DNA from: Pseudomonas sp.
GTDB taxonomy: Bacteria > Pseudomonadota > Gammaproteobacteria > Pseudomonadales > Pseudomonadaceae
Length of the DNA stretch: 7,409 bases
Direction: 5' to 3'
Assembly (NCBI GenBank): GCA_026398835.1
Contig: JAPLSD010000383.1
Location: 1 to 7,409, forward strand
Under the pieces are notes generated by a model. That model worked only from the letters and a program-made list of their open reading frames with translations, searched no databases and was not told the origin of the DNA. The translations under genes and the position numbers were made by a program. Shown here one piece after another: positions 1-5,706 of the stretch. Positions within the stretch are counted from its first letter, which is position 1, and each line of letters starts with the position of its first letter.

Positions 1-2
1 CG

Positions 3-362
3 GCACAGCAACTGAGCGCGGCGCTGATCGAAGAAAACGATCAGCTGTTCAAGGTGCATTTGGATCGCTACAAGTACGCCGATCGCTATCCGGAACAGCC
101 GATGGAGCATTACCGCGCGCAAGGCGCCGTTTTCTTAGAGAAGCTCAATGAGCTGTTGCAGGAACATACGCACTTGGCGGCTGATCACCTGAGCCTGGCG
201 GACATCGCCCTGGCGCCATTCGTACGGCAATTTGCTCATGTCGATCAGAACTGGTTCGCAGAAACGCCGTATCGGCATTTGCAGGCGTGGTTGCAGCGGT
301 TTTTGGCGTCGGAACTGTTTGTTGGGGTGATGGCCAAGGCAGCTGCGCCACAAAACCCATAG
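3..362 (+). CDS. Glutathione S-transferase family protein, C-terminal part (5' end outside window)
   Basis: The frame is open from the first base of the window and ends at TAG, giving about 119 codons. This is the all-alpha C-terminal domain of a GST; the N-terminal thioredoxin-like, glutathione-binding domain must lie upstream. Visible hallmarks are the LDRYKYADRYPE stretch, common in one bacterial GST subgroup, and the N-capping box SLADIALAPF (Ser-x-x-Asp) that stabilises helix alpha-6. The final helices are rich in Trp, Phe and Leu, and the tail ends in PQNP. Family members are cytosolic and conjugate or reduce electrophiles with glutathione, but the substrate cannot be inferred because the catalytic domain is absent. 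The first candidate start seen at position 54 is a GTG inside the domain and is not a true start. The gene converges on the - strand gene ending at 388, with 25 nt between stops and no obvious terminator. Confidence 0.88.
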   Translation, partial: AQQLSAALIEENDQLFKVHLDRYKYADRYPEQPMEHYRAQGAVFLEKLNELLQEHTHLAADHLSLADIALAPFVRQFAHVDQNWFAETPYRHLQAWLQRFLASELFVGVMAKAAAPQNP

Positions 363-387
363 GGGATTCGTCGCTTCTGAAATCGGC

Positions 388-660
388 TTAAGCCACCATC
401 GGCTCGGCGAACACACTGCACATCTGCAACGCCGAGCAATCCACTTTGAACGGCCCCAAAAGCGCAGCCTTCGGTTTGATGGGCGGATTACCTGCCAGCA
501 AGCCCAATGCCTTGGCGGTTTGAATGTTGTGAGCGATGTTGTGATTGCATTCGATGGCCCGTGCCAGTGAACCGGCCGAAGCCTGCCCCAGCCCTAACAA
601 TGAAGAGCCGTTGGTCAAAAACGCCAGGAAGGCGATGACCCAGAGTCTATGCCCTTTCAT
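388..660 (-). CDS. Small exported-type hypothetical protein (90 aa)
   Basis: Not recognised. The 90-residue product begins MKGHRLWVIAFLAFL, a short basic N-terminus followed by a hydrophobic segment and then small residues (GQASAG). This looks like a signal peptide or membrane anchor, so export to the periplasm is inferred. The mature part has three cysteines (about residues 38, 75 and 81), a His/Asn-rich patch (ECNHNIAHN) and a Gly/Pro/Lys segment. The ATG overlaps the stop of the preceding - strand gene in an ATGA arrangement, which indicates translational coupling and argues that both frames are real. A G-rich stretch (GGTGGGG) just upstream of the ATG can serve as ribosome binding site. 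It is probably the last gene of its unit. Function unknown. Confidence 0.6.
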   Translation of the reverse strand: MKGHRLWVIAFLAFLTNGSSLLGLGQASAGSLARAIECNHNIAHNIQTAKALGLLAGNPPIKPKAALLGPFKVDCSALQMCSVFAEPMVA

Positions 661-869
661 TGCCCCACCAATCCCGCAACGTCTGCGTGTTCGGCAGTGA
701 TGCTCTGTGCGTGGCGTTCGAATTGAACGCCTGGGTATGCCACCTGGATTGGCGGCTCGATGGCGTGCTGAGTCTGGCCAGACAAGGTGACCATAAGGAT
801 CATGGCCATGTACAAACCGATGGCGACGTAAGCACCGTGTTTGGCAGAAGTAAGAAGTGTGCTGGCCAT
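657..869 (-). CDS. Small single-pass membrane protein, hypothetical (70 aa)
   Basis: Not recognised. I place the start at the ATG at 869 (MASTLLTSAKHG...) because GGAGA sits 5 nt upstream of it. The in-frame ATG at 887 has no convincing ribosome binding site and lies inside a hairpin. The product has one clear transmembrane segment (HGAYVAIGLYMAMILMVTL, about residues 11-29). A polar tail of about 40 residues follows, with three histidines (QTQHAI, FERHAQS, AEHADV). The C-terminus could face the periplasm if the N-terminal helix acts as an anchor. The stop overlaps the start of the 90 aa gene by ATGA, so the two are probably co-translated and may work together. Function unknown. Confidence 0.6.
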   Translation of the reverse strand: MASTLLTSAKHGAYVAIGLYMAMILMVTLSGQTQHAIEPPIQVAYPGVQFERHAQSITAEHADVAGLVGQ

Positions 870-879
870 GGGATTCTCC

Positions 880-901
880 GTGGGCATGTTTCAGTGCCCA
901 C
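880..901 (-). promoter_or_regulatory. Leader hairpin abutting the ribosome binding site of the 70 aa membrane protein
   Basis: A perfect 7-bp inverted repeat (GTGGGCA / TGCCCAC) with an 8-nt loop lies immediately before GGAGA and the ATG at 869 when read on the - strand. The hairpin contains the alternative ATG at 887 near its 3' arm. Its contact with the Shine-Dalgarno suggests an effect on translation initiation or mRNA stability. That effect is inferred from position only. Confidence 0.35.
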
Positions 902-943
902 AGATTCGATCAAATAACCAAGAATGAATAGCGACCTTTGTGC

Positions 944-972
944 ATAGTAACTATCAGCTTTGTTGATCTTAA
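944..972 (-). promoter_or_regulatory. Candidate sigma-70 promoter for the 70 aa / 90 aa gene pair
   Basis: On the - strand TTAAGA (967-972) and TACTAT (944-949) are separated by exactly 17 nt. Each hexamer matches four of six consensus positions. The surrounding 80 bases are clearly more AT-rich than the flanking genes, and the predicted transcript would have a leader of roughly 70 nt before the ATG at 869. It is a weak match, called from spacing and context. Confidence 0.3.
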
Positions 973-984
973 ATCCAGCGTGTC

Positions 985-1110
985 TTAGTCCTGCAACACG
1001 CTCATCAATCGCTCGCGCGCAGCATCAGGCTCGTCTGGAACAGGCTGGGCAGCCGACAAGATAGGGGTGGAATAGAGGAACAGAAGAACCACTGCCAGAC
1101 GCATAACCAT
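985..1110 (-). CDS. 41 aa secreted or lipidless exported peptide, hypothetical
   Basis: A short frame translating as MVMRLAVVLLFLYSTPILS, then AAQPVPDEPDAARERLMSVLQD and TAA. The first 20 or so residues form a textbook signal peptide: basic Arg4, hydrophobic core VVLLFLY, and a cleavage site likely after SAA. The mature piece would be only about 20 residues, acidic and helical (EPDAARERLMSVLQD), with no cysteine. AAGGG lies about 9 nt before the ATG at 1110. An in-frame ATG two codons later (1104) is a possible alternative but is worse spaced. Signal peptide, ribosome binding site and codon choice typical of the neighbours support a real gene too small for usual gene callers. Function unknown. 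Confidence 0.6.
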   Translation of the reverse strand: MVMRLAVVLLFLYSTPILSAAQPVPDEPDAARERLMSVLQD

Positions 1111-1221
1111 GCTGTCGATCCCTTGGAGAGATTGAGTCAATAAATTAGCGTCAAATTAGAACACGTGGCTATATGCCATTACCAAAGGAATTTGTACTGA
1201 TCACGACTGCTGTCGCAAACG

Positions 1222-1305
1222 GTTTATGCAGGAGCGACATCACTCTTGTTCCCTGCCGACGAAAATGATCGCCGATCAAAGCAGTGACTTCGCTCCTGCA
1301 TAAAC
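1222..1305. repeat. REPIN-like inverted REP pair
   Basis: A 16-bp perfect inverted repeat (GTTTATGCAGGAGCGA at 1222-1237, complement at 1290-1305) continues inward after a 2-nt mismatch as TCACT/AGTGA, with an irregular 40-nt loop. The loop holds a small palindrome TGATC-GCC-GATCA (1266-1278). The GCAGGAGCGA core resembles the GGGAGC/GGAGCGA-type REP cores common in fluorescent Pseudomonas, where two inverted REPs form a mobile REPIN hairpin. It lies 18 nt downstream of the stop of the 59 aa gene, the usual extragenic position, and could protect that transcript's 3' end. Assignment to a specific REP family needs genome-wide copies. Confidence 0.7.
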
Positions 1306-1322
1306 GCTTTAGTACGCAGGTT

Positions 1323-1502
1323 TCAGTGTTGGATCTTGTGATCCAGTGCAGCGTAGAAGTTGGCGCTTTGTTGCAGGTATTTCTGGGTGTAGGTGTGAGA
1401 GCTGGATTTTTTGTCGTCGATTGAGACGTTGGCACTGGCTGGCAGAGCCACGGTAGCCGAGATAGCGGAAGCAGCGATGACGGAGAAGAGATTGAAGTTC
1501 AT
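1323..1502 (-). CDS. 59 aa exported peptide, hypothetical
   Basis: I choose the ATG at 1502 (MNFNLFSVIAASAISATVALPASA), because GAGGG sits about 9 nt upstream and this start begins directly with a signal peptide. The longer in-frame reading to 1619 adds 39 residues that are not signal-like. Cleavage after PASA would leave a mature chain of about 35 residues, beginning NVSIDDKKSSSHTYTQKY and ending FYAALDHKIQH. It is rich in Ser, Lys, Tyr and His and has no Cys. Small periplasmic proteins of this style (signal ending in LPASA, SSSHTY motif) are common in Pseudomonas and resemble DUF4148-type peptides. I am not certain of that family. A periplasmic location is inferred and the function is unknown. 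The gene is followed by the REPIN-like hairpin. Confidence 0.68.
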   Translation of the reverse strand: MNFNLFSVIAASAISATVALPASANVSIDDKKSSSHTYTQKYLQQSANFYAALDHKIQH

Positions 1503-1630
1503 GGCGTTAACCCTCGTAAATTCAGTTGGCTTGCTTGCCTGTGTAGGCCGTGAAGCAAACTTACGCCCGAGGGTCGGCGCGTTGAAATTCTTTGCAGCAG
1601 TAGCGGATATCAGCGTCATTAATAGAAGTA

Positions 1631-1657
1631 CGCAGGCCCCGTCATCCGGGGCCTGCG
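1631..1657 (-). terminator. Hairpin terminator of the lactonase gene
   Basis: A perfect 11-bp GC-rich stem (CGCAGGCCCCG / CGGGGCCTGCG) with a 5-nt loop starts 2 nt after the lactonase stop codon. On the - strand the stem is followed by TACTTCTATTAATG, which has only a broken U tract. It is therefore a strong hairpin but an imperfect intrinsic terminator, and it may also protect the 3' end. Confidence 0.65.
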
Positions 1658-1659
1658 GC

Positions 1660-2835
1660 TTATTGACGCAGCAAGAATTTGATATCGCTGGGGGAATCGA
1701 ACGGTAGTTTTTGTACGGTTTTGCCTAACAAACCGGTCTTGGCATCGCGCTCAAGCACCACGATCTGGTTGCTTTTCTGGTTGCCGATCAACAGGAATTT
1801 GCCACTCGGATCGAGGCTGAATTCCCTTGGATGATCGCCTTCCACCGAACGGCGCTGGATCTCTTTGAGCTCACCCGTTGCAGGATCGATGGCAAATACC
1901 AGCAACTGATTGGCGGTGCCACGGTTGCTGACGTAAAGGTACTTGCCGTCCTGCGAGGCATGCAGCGCACCTGCGGCCTTCTCTTCCTTGGGCTGGTTGG
2001 CGGCCAGTTCGACCATCTGCCGCTGCACAAGCTTGCCTGCCTGGTAGTCGAATACCGCGACTTGCGCACTCATTTCCATGGTCAACCAGGCATGCTTGCC
2101 ATCACCGCTGAACAGCAGATGTCGCGGCCCGCTGCCCGGCGGCAACTGCACCGAAGCCACAGTGGCGGCGGTCAACGGCAGCTCAGGATTGGCTTTGGGG
2201 TCGTAGCGGTAGACAAAGATCTTGTCCGCCCCCAGGTCGCTGGAAAACACGTACTGGCCGTCCGGCGATGACACCGTCGAATGCACATGGGCTGACATCT
2301 GCCGTTCCGGATTGACCCGGCTGGACGGATGGCTGCTCAGTTGCACCGGCGGCGACATCTTGCCATCTGCTGCCACTGGCAATACCGCGAGGCTACCGCC
2401 CGGGTCTTGCGCCACCGAATAGTTGCTGACAAACAGGTAGCGCCCGTCAAAGCTCAGGCTGGAATGAGTCGGCTCATTACCAAGGGACTGGACCTGATTG
2501 ATCAGGCTCAGCTCATGACCCTTCGGGTCAATGGAAAAGCTGCTGACACGGCCGACCGGATCGACCTGACCCGGACCGTTTTCGTTGACCACAAACAGTC
2601 GTCGCTGATCCTTGGAGAGGGTCAACCACGACGGGTTGGCGCTCTTCACCACCTGCAGCGGTTTGGCGTCGAGCTGACCTGAGCGGCTGTCGAACTGCAG
2701 ACGATAGAGGCCCTGGCTCTGGCCCTGGGTGTAGGAGCCGACCAGCAGCTCATAGCTATCGACCGGCGCCGCCTGCACGGACATCGCACCCACACTGCCA
2801 GCCATCAGCAATGGCCAGAAGTTACGCATCCTCAT
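1660..2835 (-). CDS. Periplasmic lactonase family protein (YbhE/Pgl-type seven-blade beta-propeller)
   Basis: The 391-residue product has a signal peptide (MRMRNFWPLLMAGSVGAMSV-QA, cleavage near residue 22-24) and then a full-length lactonase propeller (Pfam PF10282 type). Family hallmarks appear in order: LLVGSYT (first strand), NPSWLTLSKDQRRLFVVNE, PTHSSLSFDGRYLFVSNY, the signature SAHVHSTVSSPDGQYVF with DLGADKIFVY, GSGPRHLLFSGDGKHAW, LHASQDGKYLYVSNRG, and GDHPREFSLDPSGKFLLIG followed by NQKSNQIVV. Cytosolic relatives hydrolyse 6-phosphogluconolactone. The exported form here more likely acts on a periplasmic sugar lactone or has another role, so pgl should not be assumed. The start is the ATG at 2835 because AGAGGA lies about 8 nt before it, inside the end of the preceding gene. 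A longer frame to 2871 is only the overlap with that gene. Expression is probably coupled to the small acidic protein upstream. Confidence 0.9.
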   Translation of the reverse strand: MRMRNFWPLLMAGSVGAMSVQAAPVDSYELLVGSYTQGQSQGLYRLQFDSRSGQLDAKPLQVVKSANPSWLTLSKDQRRLFVVNENGPGQVDPVGRVSSFSIDPKGHELSLINQVQSLGNEPTHSSLSFDGRYLFVSNYSVAQDPGGSLAVLPVAADGKMSPPVQLSSHPSSRVNPERQMSAHVHSTVSSPDGQYVFSSDLGADKIFVYRYDPKANPELPLTAATVASVQLPPGSGPRHLLFSGDGKHAWLTMEMSAQVAVFDYQAGKLVQRQMVELAANQPKEEKAAGALHASQDGKYLYVSNRGTANQLLVFAIDPATGELKEIQRRSVEGDHPREFSLDPSGKFLLIGNQKSNQIVVLERDAKTGLLGKTVQKLPFDSPSDIKFLLRQ

Positions 2836-3118
2836 GCTCGTTATCCTCTTCGTCACCGCCGCTGAATGCACTCATGCACACCAACCGGTGTTCGCCTGAA
2901 TCACCGGTGATGGTCCAGCTCTGCAGGGTCTCATCGAAGGTCGCGGCTTGCACCTGGGCCATACTGAAAACCCAGCGCTTGGCTGCCCGGCCGTCCATGC
3001 ATTCGATGTGTAGTTGATCCTCTTCGTCGAGAGAGAAATCAAAGGCATGCAGCCCGTCGATTTCCAGCATGTCGCAGGTTTCGAGAACGGTGAGCAAGGT
3101 GTCGGTAGCGGCAGTCAT
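2822..3118 (-). CDS. Small acidic cytoplasmic protein, DUF5629-like
   Basis: A 98-residue soluble protein with no signal peptide or membrane segment. The sequence alternates short strands and acidic turns (LEIDGLHAFDFSLDEEDQL, HIECMDGRAAKRWVFSM, SWTITGDSGEHRLVCMSAF). It ends in a strongly acidic tail (GGDEEDNEHEDA). From memory it matches the Pseudomonas DUF5629 family, often found beside a lactonase gene; I could not check this. The start is the ATG at 3118; the frame also extends to a TTG at 3127. No strong Shine-Dalgarno is visible. The 3' end overlaps the lactonase start by 14 nt, and the GAA-GAG-GAT codons of the acidic tail double as the lactonase ribosome binding site. This implies coupled translation. 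Function unknown. Confidence 0.8.
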   Translation of the reverse strand: MTAATDTLLTVLETCDMLEIDGLHAFDFSLDEEDQLHIECMDGRAAKRWVFSMAQVQAATFDETLQSWTITGDSGEHRLVCMSAFSGGDEEDNEHEDA

Positions 3119-3147
3119 GGCGATCAATCATCAATTGGAAAGTGGCA

Positions 3148-3153
3148 ATGATA
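3148..3153 (-). promoter_or_regulatory. Candidate -10 element for the DUF5629-like/lactonase unit
   Basis: On the - strand GGGC-TATCAT-TGCC lies 30 nt before the ATG at 3118. TATCAT is a good -10 hexamer and its position would give a short leader of about 20 nt. The best -35-like string (TTGAAG) is only 13 nt upstream, too close for a standard sigma-70 promoter. The call is therefore tentative. Confidence 0.3.
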
Positions 3154-3236
3154 GCCCATCGACGGACTTCAACTCCCGTGTCCAGTTGAGGACCAGGCGC
3201 CGAGCACAAAACCTGATCGCGTTTCGCCTGCACAAA

Positions 3237-3263
3237 AAAGCCGCAACCTGAGGTTGCGGCTTT
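3237..3263 (-). terminator. Intrinsic terminator of the Ycf48-like/RND operon
   Basis: A 12-bp stem (AAAGCCGCAACC / GGTTGCGGCTTT, loop TGA) sits 18 nt after the transporter stop codon. Read on the - strand, the GC-rich stem is followed by an uninterrupted run of U residues, a classic rho-independent signal. The opposite strand also shows TTTGTTGTTT, so the hairpin may work in both directions. Confidence 0.9.
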
Positions 3264-3280
3264 GTTGTTTCAACTAACCC

Positions 3281-5686
3281 TTAATGGGCAAACAACGAAT
3301 TACCCTTCTGCCCGGCCAGTTTTTCCGGCTTGATCAGGAACCGCGCCAGCGCTGGCAACAACCACAACGCGCCGAACATGTTCCACAGCAGCATGAAGGT
3401 CAGCATCAGGCCCATGTCAGCCTGGAACTTGATCGCCGAGAAGATCCAGGTGCAAACGCCGATGGCCAGGCACAGACCGGTGAACAGCACCGCTTTACCG
3501 GTGGATTTCAGCGTCTGGTAGTAGGCTTCTTGCAGTGGCAGACCGGCGCGCAGGAAGCTTTCGAGGCGGCTGTAAATGTAGATGCCGTAATCGACACCGA
3601 TCCCCACGCCCAGTGCCACCACCGGCAAGGTCGCGACTTTCACGCCAATACCCATGAAGGCCATCAGGGCGTTACCGAGTACCGAGGTCAGCACCAGCGG
3701 CAGCACAATGCACAAGGTTGCCGCCCATGAACGGAAGGTGATCATGCACATGGTCGCCACACAGATGTACACCAAGACCAGGATGGTCAGTTCCGACTCC
3801 TTGATCACTTCGTTGGTGGCCGCTTCGATCCCGGCGTTACCGGCCGCGAGGATGAATTCCAGGCCGTCCTTGTTGTTCTCCTTGGCGAACTCCTGCACCG
3901 CATGCACCGCGCGATCAAGGGTTGCGGCCTTGTGGTCGTTGAGGAACACCAGTACCGGCGCCAGCGAGCAACTGTTGTTGTACAGACCATCAGCGCGGGC
4001 GATTGAGTTGTTCAACACGTCTGGATTGCGCGAAAGGGTTTCCCATTTCAGATTGCCCTCGTTCATGCCCTTGATCATCTGCTTGGAGACAGTCACCAGG
4101 GAAATCGCCGACTGCACGCCCTCGGTGTTCTGCATCTTCCACATCAACTCATCGATCGGCGCCATGGCGGCGTAACGCGAGCAGCCTTCCGGGGCAGTCT
4201 TGACCATCACCACCAATACATCGGAGCTGGTGGAGTAGTTGCTGATGATGAAATTGTTGTCTTTGTTGTAGCGCGAATCAGGACGCAGCTCCGGCGCGCC
4301 TTGATCGAGGTCGCCGATCTTCAGGTTCTGGCTGTACCAGAGACCGCCACCGAAAGCCAACAAGGCCAGGGCGATCGACACCGGTGCAACTTTCGGGCTG
4401 GCAAAGTTCGACAGCAAGCGCCAGAACGGATGCTCGCGCACCGCGTCTTTCTTGCTGCGGTCGACGGCGCGTTTGCTGATGCCTACGTAGGAAATCGCTA
4501 CCGGCAACAGGATCAGGTTGGTGAACACAATTACCGCCACACCAATGGACGCGCCGATGGCCAATTCGCGAATCACGCCGATGTCGATGATCAGCAAGGT
4601 GATGAAGCCCACCGCATCCGCCAGAATCGCGATCATCCCCGGCAGGAACAATTGCCGGAATGTTCGCCGCGCTGCGGTCAGGGCGTTGTCGGCCCCACTG
4701 GACTGCAAGGCGATGCCGTTGATCTTTTGTACGCCGTGGGAAATACCGATGGCGAAGATCAGGAACGGCACCAGCATCGAATACGGGTCCAGCCCGAAAC
4801 CAAAGGCGTGCATCAGCCCGAGTTGCCAGACCACCGCCACCAGCGTGGTACTCAACACCGCGACGGTGCTGCGCATACAGTTGGTGAACCAGTACAGCAA
4901 CACCAGAGTGATGATGAAAGCGACGCCGAAGAACATCACCACCATGATCAGGCCATCAATCAGGTCGCCGACTTTCTTGGCGAAACCGACGATGTGGATC
5001 TGCACATTGGGGTTTTGCGCTTCGAACTTGTTGCGGATTTTGTCTTCAAGCTCATGGGAGAATTTCTGGTAGTCCAGCGCGAGCAACTTGCCCTGGTCTT
5101 GCGGGTCCGGGTAGGACTCCAACAACGGAATATCGACGATGCTGGATTTGAAATCGTTGGCTACCAACCGACCGACCTGACCGGACTTGAGCACGTTGTT
5201 ACGCAACAGATCGAGGCTGTCGGCCGAGCCGTTGTAGCTCTGCGGAATCACCTCGCCACCGGCGAAACCTTCCTCGGTCACTTCAGTCCAGCGAACGCTG
5301 GGGCTCCACAGCGACTTGAGACCGGAACGGTCAACGCCGGAGATGTAGAACACCTCGTCGTTAATCTGCCGCAGGGTCTCCATGTACTCCCTGGAGAAAA
5401 TGTCGCCATCGGTGGCTTCCACCGAGATCCGCACGGTGTTGCCCAGGTTGGCCAGATCGTTGCGGTGCTCGAGCATCTTCTCGATGAAGGGGTGCTTGAG
5501 CGGGATCATTTTTTCGAAACTGGTGGACGGCCGAATCAGCGTCGCCTGCCAGAACAGGAACACGCTGACCAGCAGGCAGATGACGATCACTGCCGGGCGG
5601 TTGTTGAAAATCAGGCGTTCGAGAAACGTCGCCTTGTCTTGGTGATGACTACTTATGGAAATCTTGTCTTGTTGATGAATGCTCAT
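3281..5686 (-). CDS. MMPL/HAE3-type RND transporter (801 aa)
   Basis: A proton-driven inner-membrane transporter of the RND superfamily, smaller than drug-efflux HAE1 pumps (about 1040 aa) and matching the MMPL/HAE3 size class. Layout by hydropathy: TM1 about 32-50, periplasmic domain 51-240, TM2-TM6 within 243-401, TM7 about 433-451, second periplasmic domain 452-630, TM8-TM12 within 633-780. The second half carries the conserved GVGIGVDYGIYIYSR motif, with Asp699-Tyr700 matching the proton-relay pair of MmpL proteins. The equivalent first-half site reads IGISHGVQ (Ser316-His317), and ILADAVGF holds Asp357. Two cysteines (502, 573) in the second periplasmic domain could form a disulfide. GGGGGA lies 5 nt before the ATG. 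The gene follows the Ycf48-like gene by 20 nt, so the two form an operon. Hydrophobic or lipid-like cargo is usual for the family; the substrate here is unknown. Confidence 0.92.
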   Translation of the reverse strand: MSIHQQDKISISSHHQDKATFLERLIFNNRPAVIVICLLVSVFLFWQATLIRPSTSFEKMIPLKHPFIEKMLEHRNDLANLGNTVRISVEATDGDIFSREYMETLRQINDEVFYISGVDRSGLKSLWSPSVRWTEVTEEGFAGGEVIPQSYNGSADSLDLLRNNVLKSGQVGRLVANDFKSSIVDIPLLESYPDPQDQGKLLALDYQKFSHELEDKIRNKFEAQNPNVQIHIVGFAKKVGDLIDGLIMVVMFFGVAFIITLVLLYWFTNCMRSTVAVLSTTLVAVVWQLGLMHAFGFGLDPYSMLVPFLIFAIGISHGVQKINGIALQSSGADNALTAARRTFRQLFLPGMIAILADAVGFITLLIIDIGVIRELAIGASIGVAVIVFTNLILLPVAISYVGISKRAVDRSKKDAVREHPFWRLLSNFASPKVAPVSIALALLAFGGGLWYSQNLKIGDLDQGAPELRPDSRYNKDNNFIISNYSTSSDVLVVMVKTAPEGCSRYAAMAPIDELMWKMQNTEGVQSAISLVTVSKQMIKGMNEGNLKWETLSRNPDVLNNSIARADGLYNNSCSLAPVLVFLNDHKAATLDRAVHAVQEFAKENNKDGLEFILAAGNAGIEAATNEVIKESELTILVLVYICVATMCMITFRSWAATLCIVLPLVLTSVLGNALMAFMGIGVKVATLPVVALGVGIGVDYGIYIYSRLESFLRAGLPLQEAYYQTLKSTGKAVLFTGLCLAIGVCTWIFSAIKFQADMGLMLTFMLLWNMFGALWLLPALARFLIKPEKLAGQKGNSLFAH

Positions 5687-5692
5687 GGAAAT
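5633..5692 (-). repeat. 30-bp tandem duplication spanning the RND start codon
   Basis: Two adjacent 30-bp units (5663-5692 and 5633-5662) are identical at 26 of 30 positions. Each reads ATTTCCAT-AG-TCATCA-CAAGACAAG on the - strand. The upstream unit contains the true ATG at 5686; in the downstream unit the equivalent codon is ATA. The protein consequence is the doubled N-terminus MSIHQQDKIS / ISSHHQDKAT. The ribosome binding site (GGGGGA) lies just outside the duplicated block. Confidence 0.85.
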
Positions 5693-5706
5693 CCCCCGCC
5701 TTCTTA

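Noticed and set aside
385..394. 10-bp palindrome GGCTTAAGCC between the convergent GST and 90 aa genes
   Set aside because: It has no loop and no T tract, and it includes the stop codon of the 90 aa gene. It is too short to call a terminator or an operator.
1503..1619. N-terminal extension of the 59 aa exported peptide
   Set aside because: The extension is not signal-like and would bury the signal peptide. The internal ATG at 1502 has the better ribosome binding site.
1831..2271. 146-codon + strand frame opposite the lactonase
   Set aside because: It is fully antisense to the lactonase signature region, with no domain and no ribosome binding site of note.
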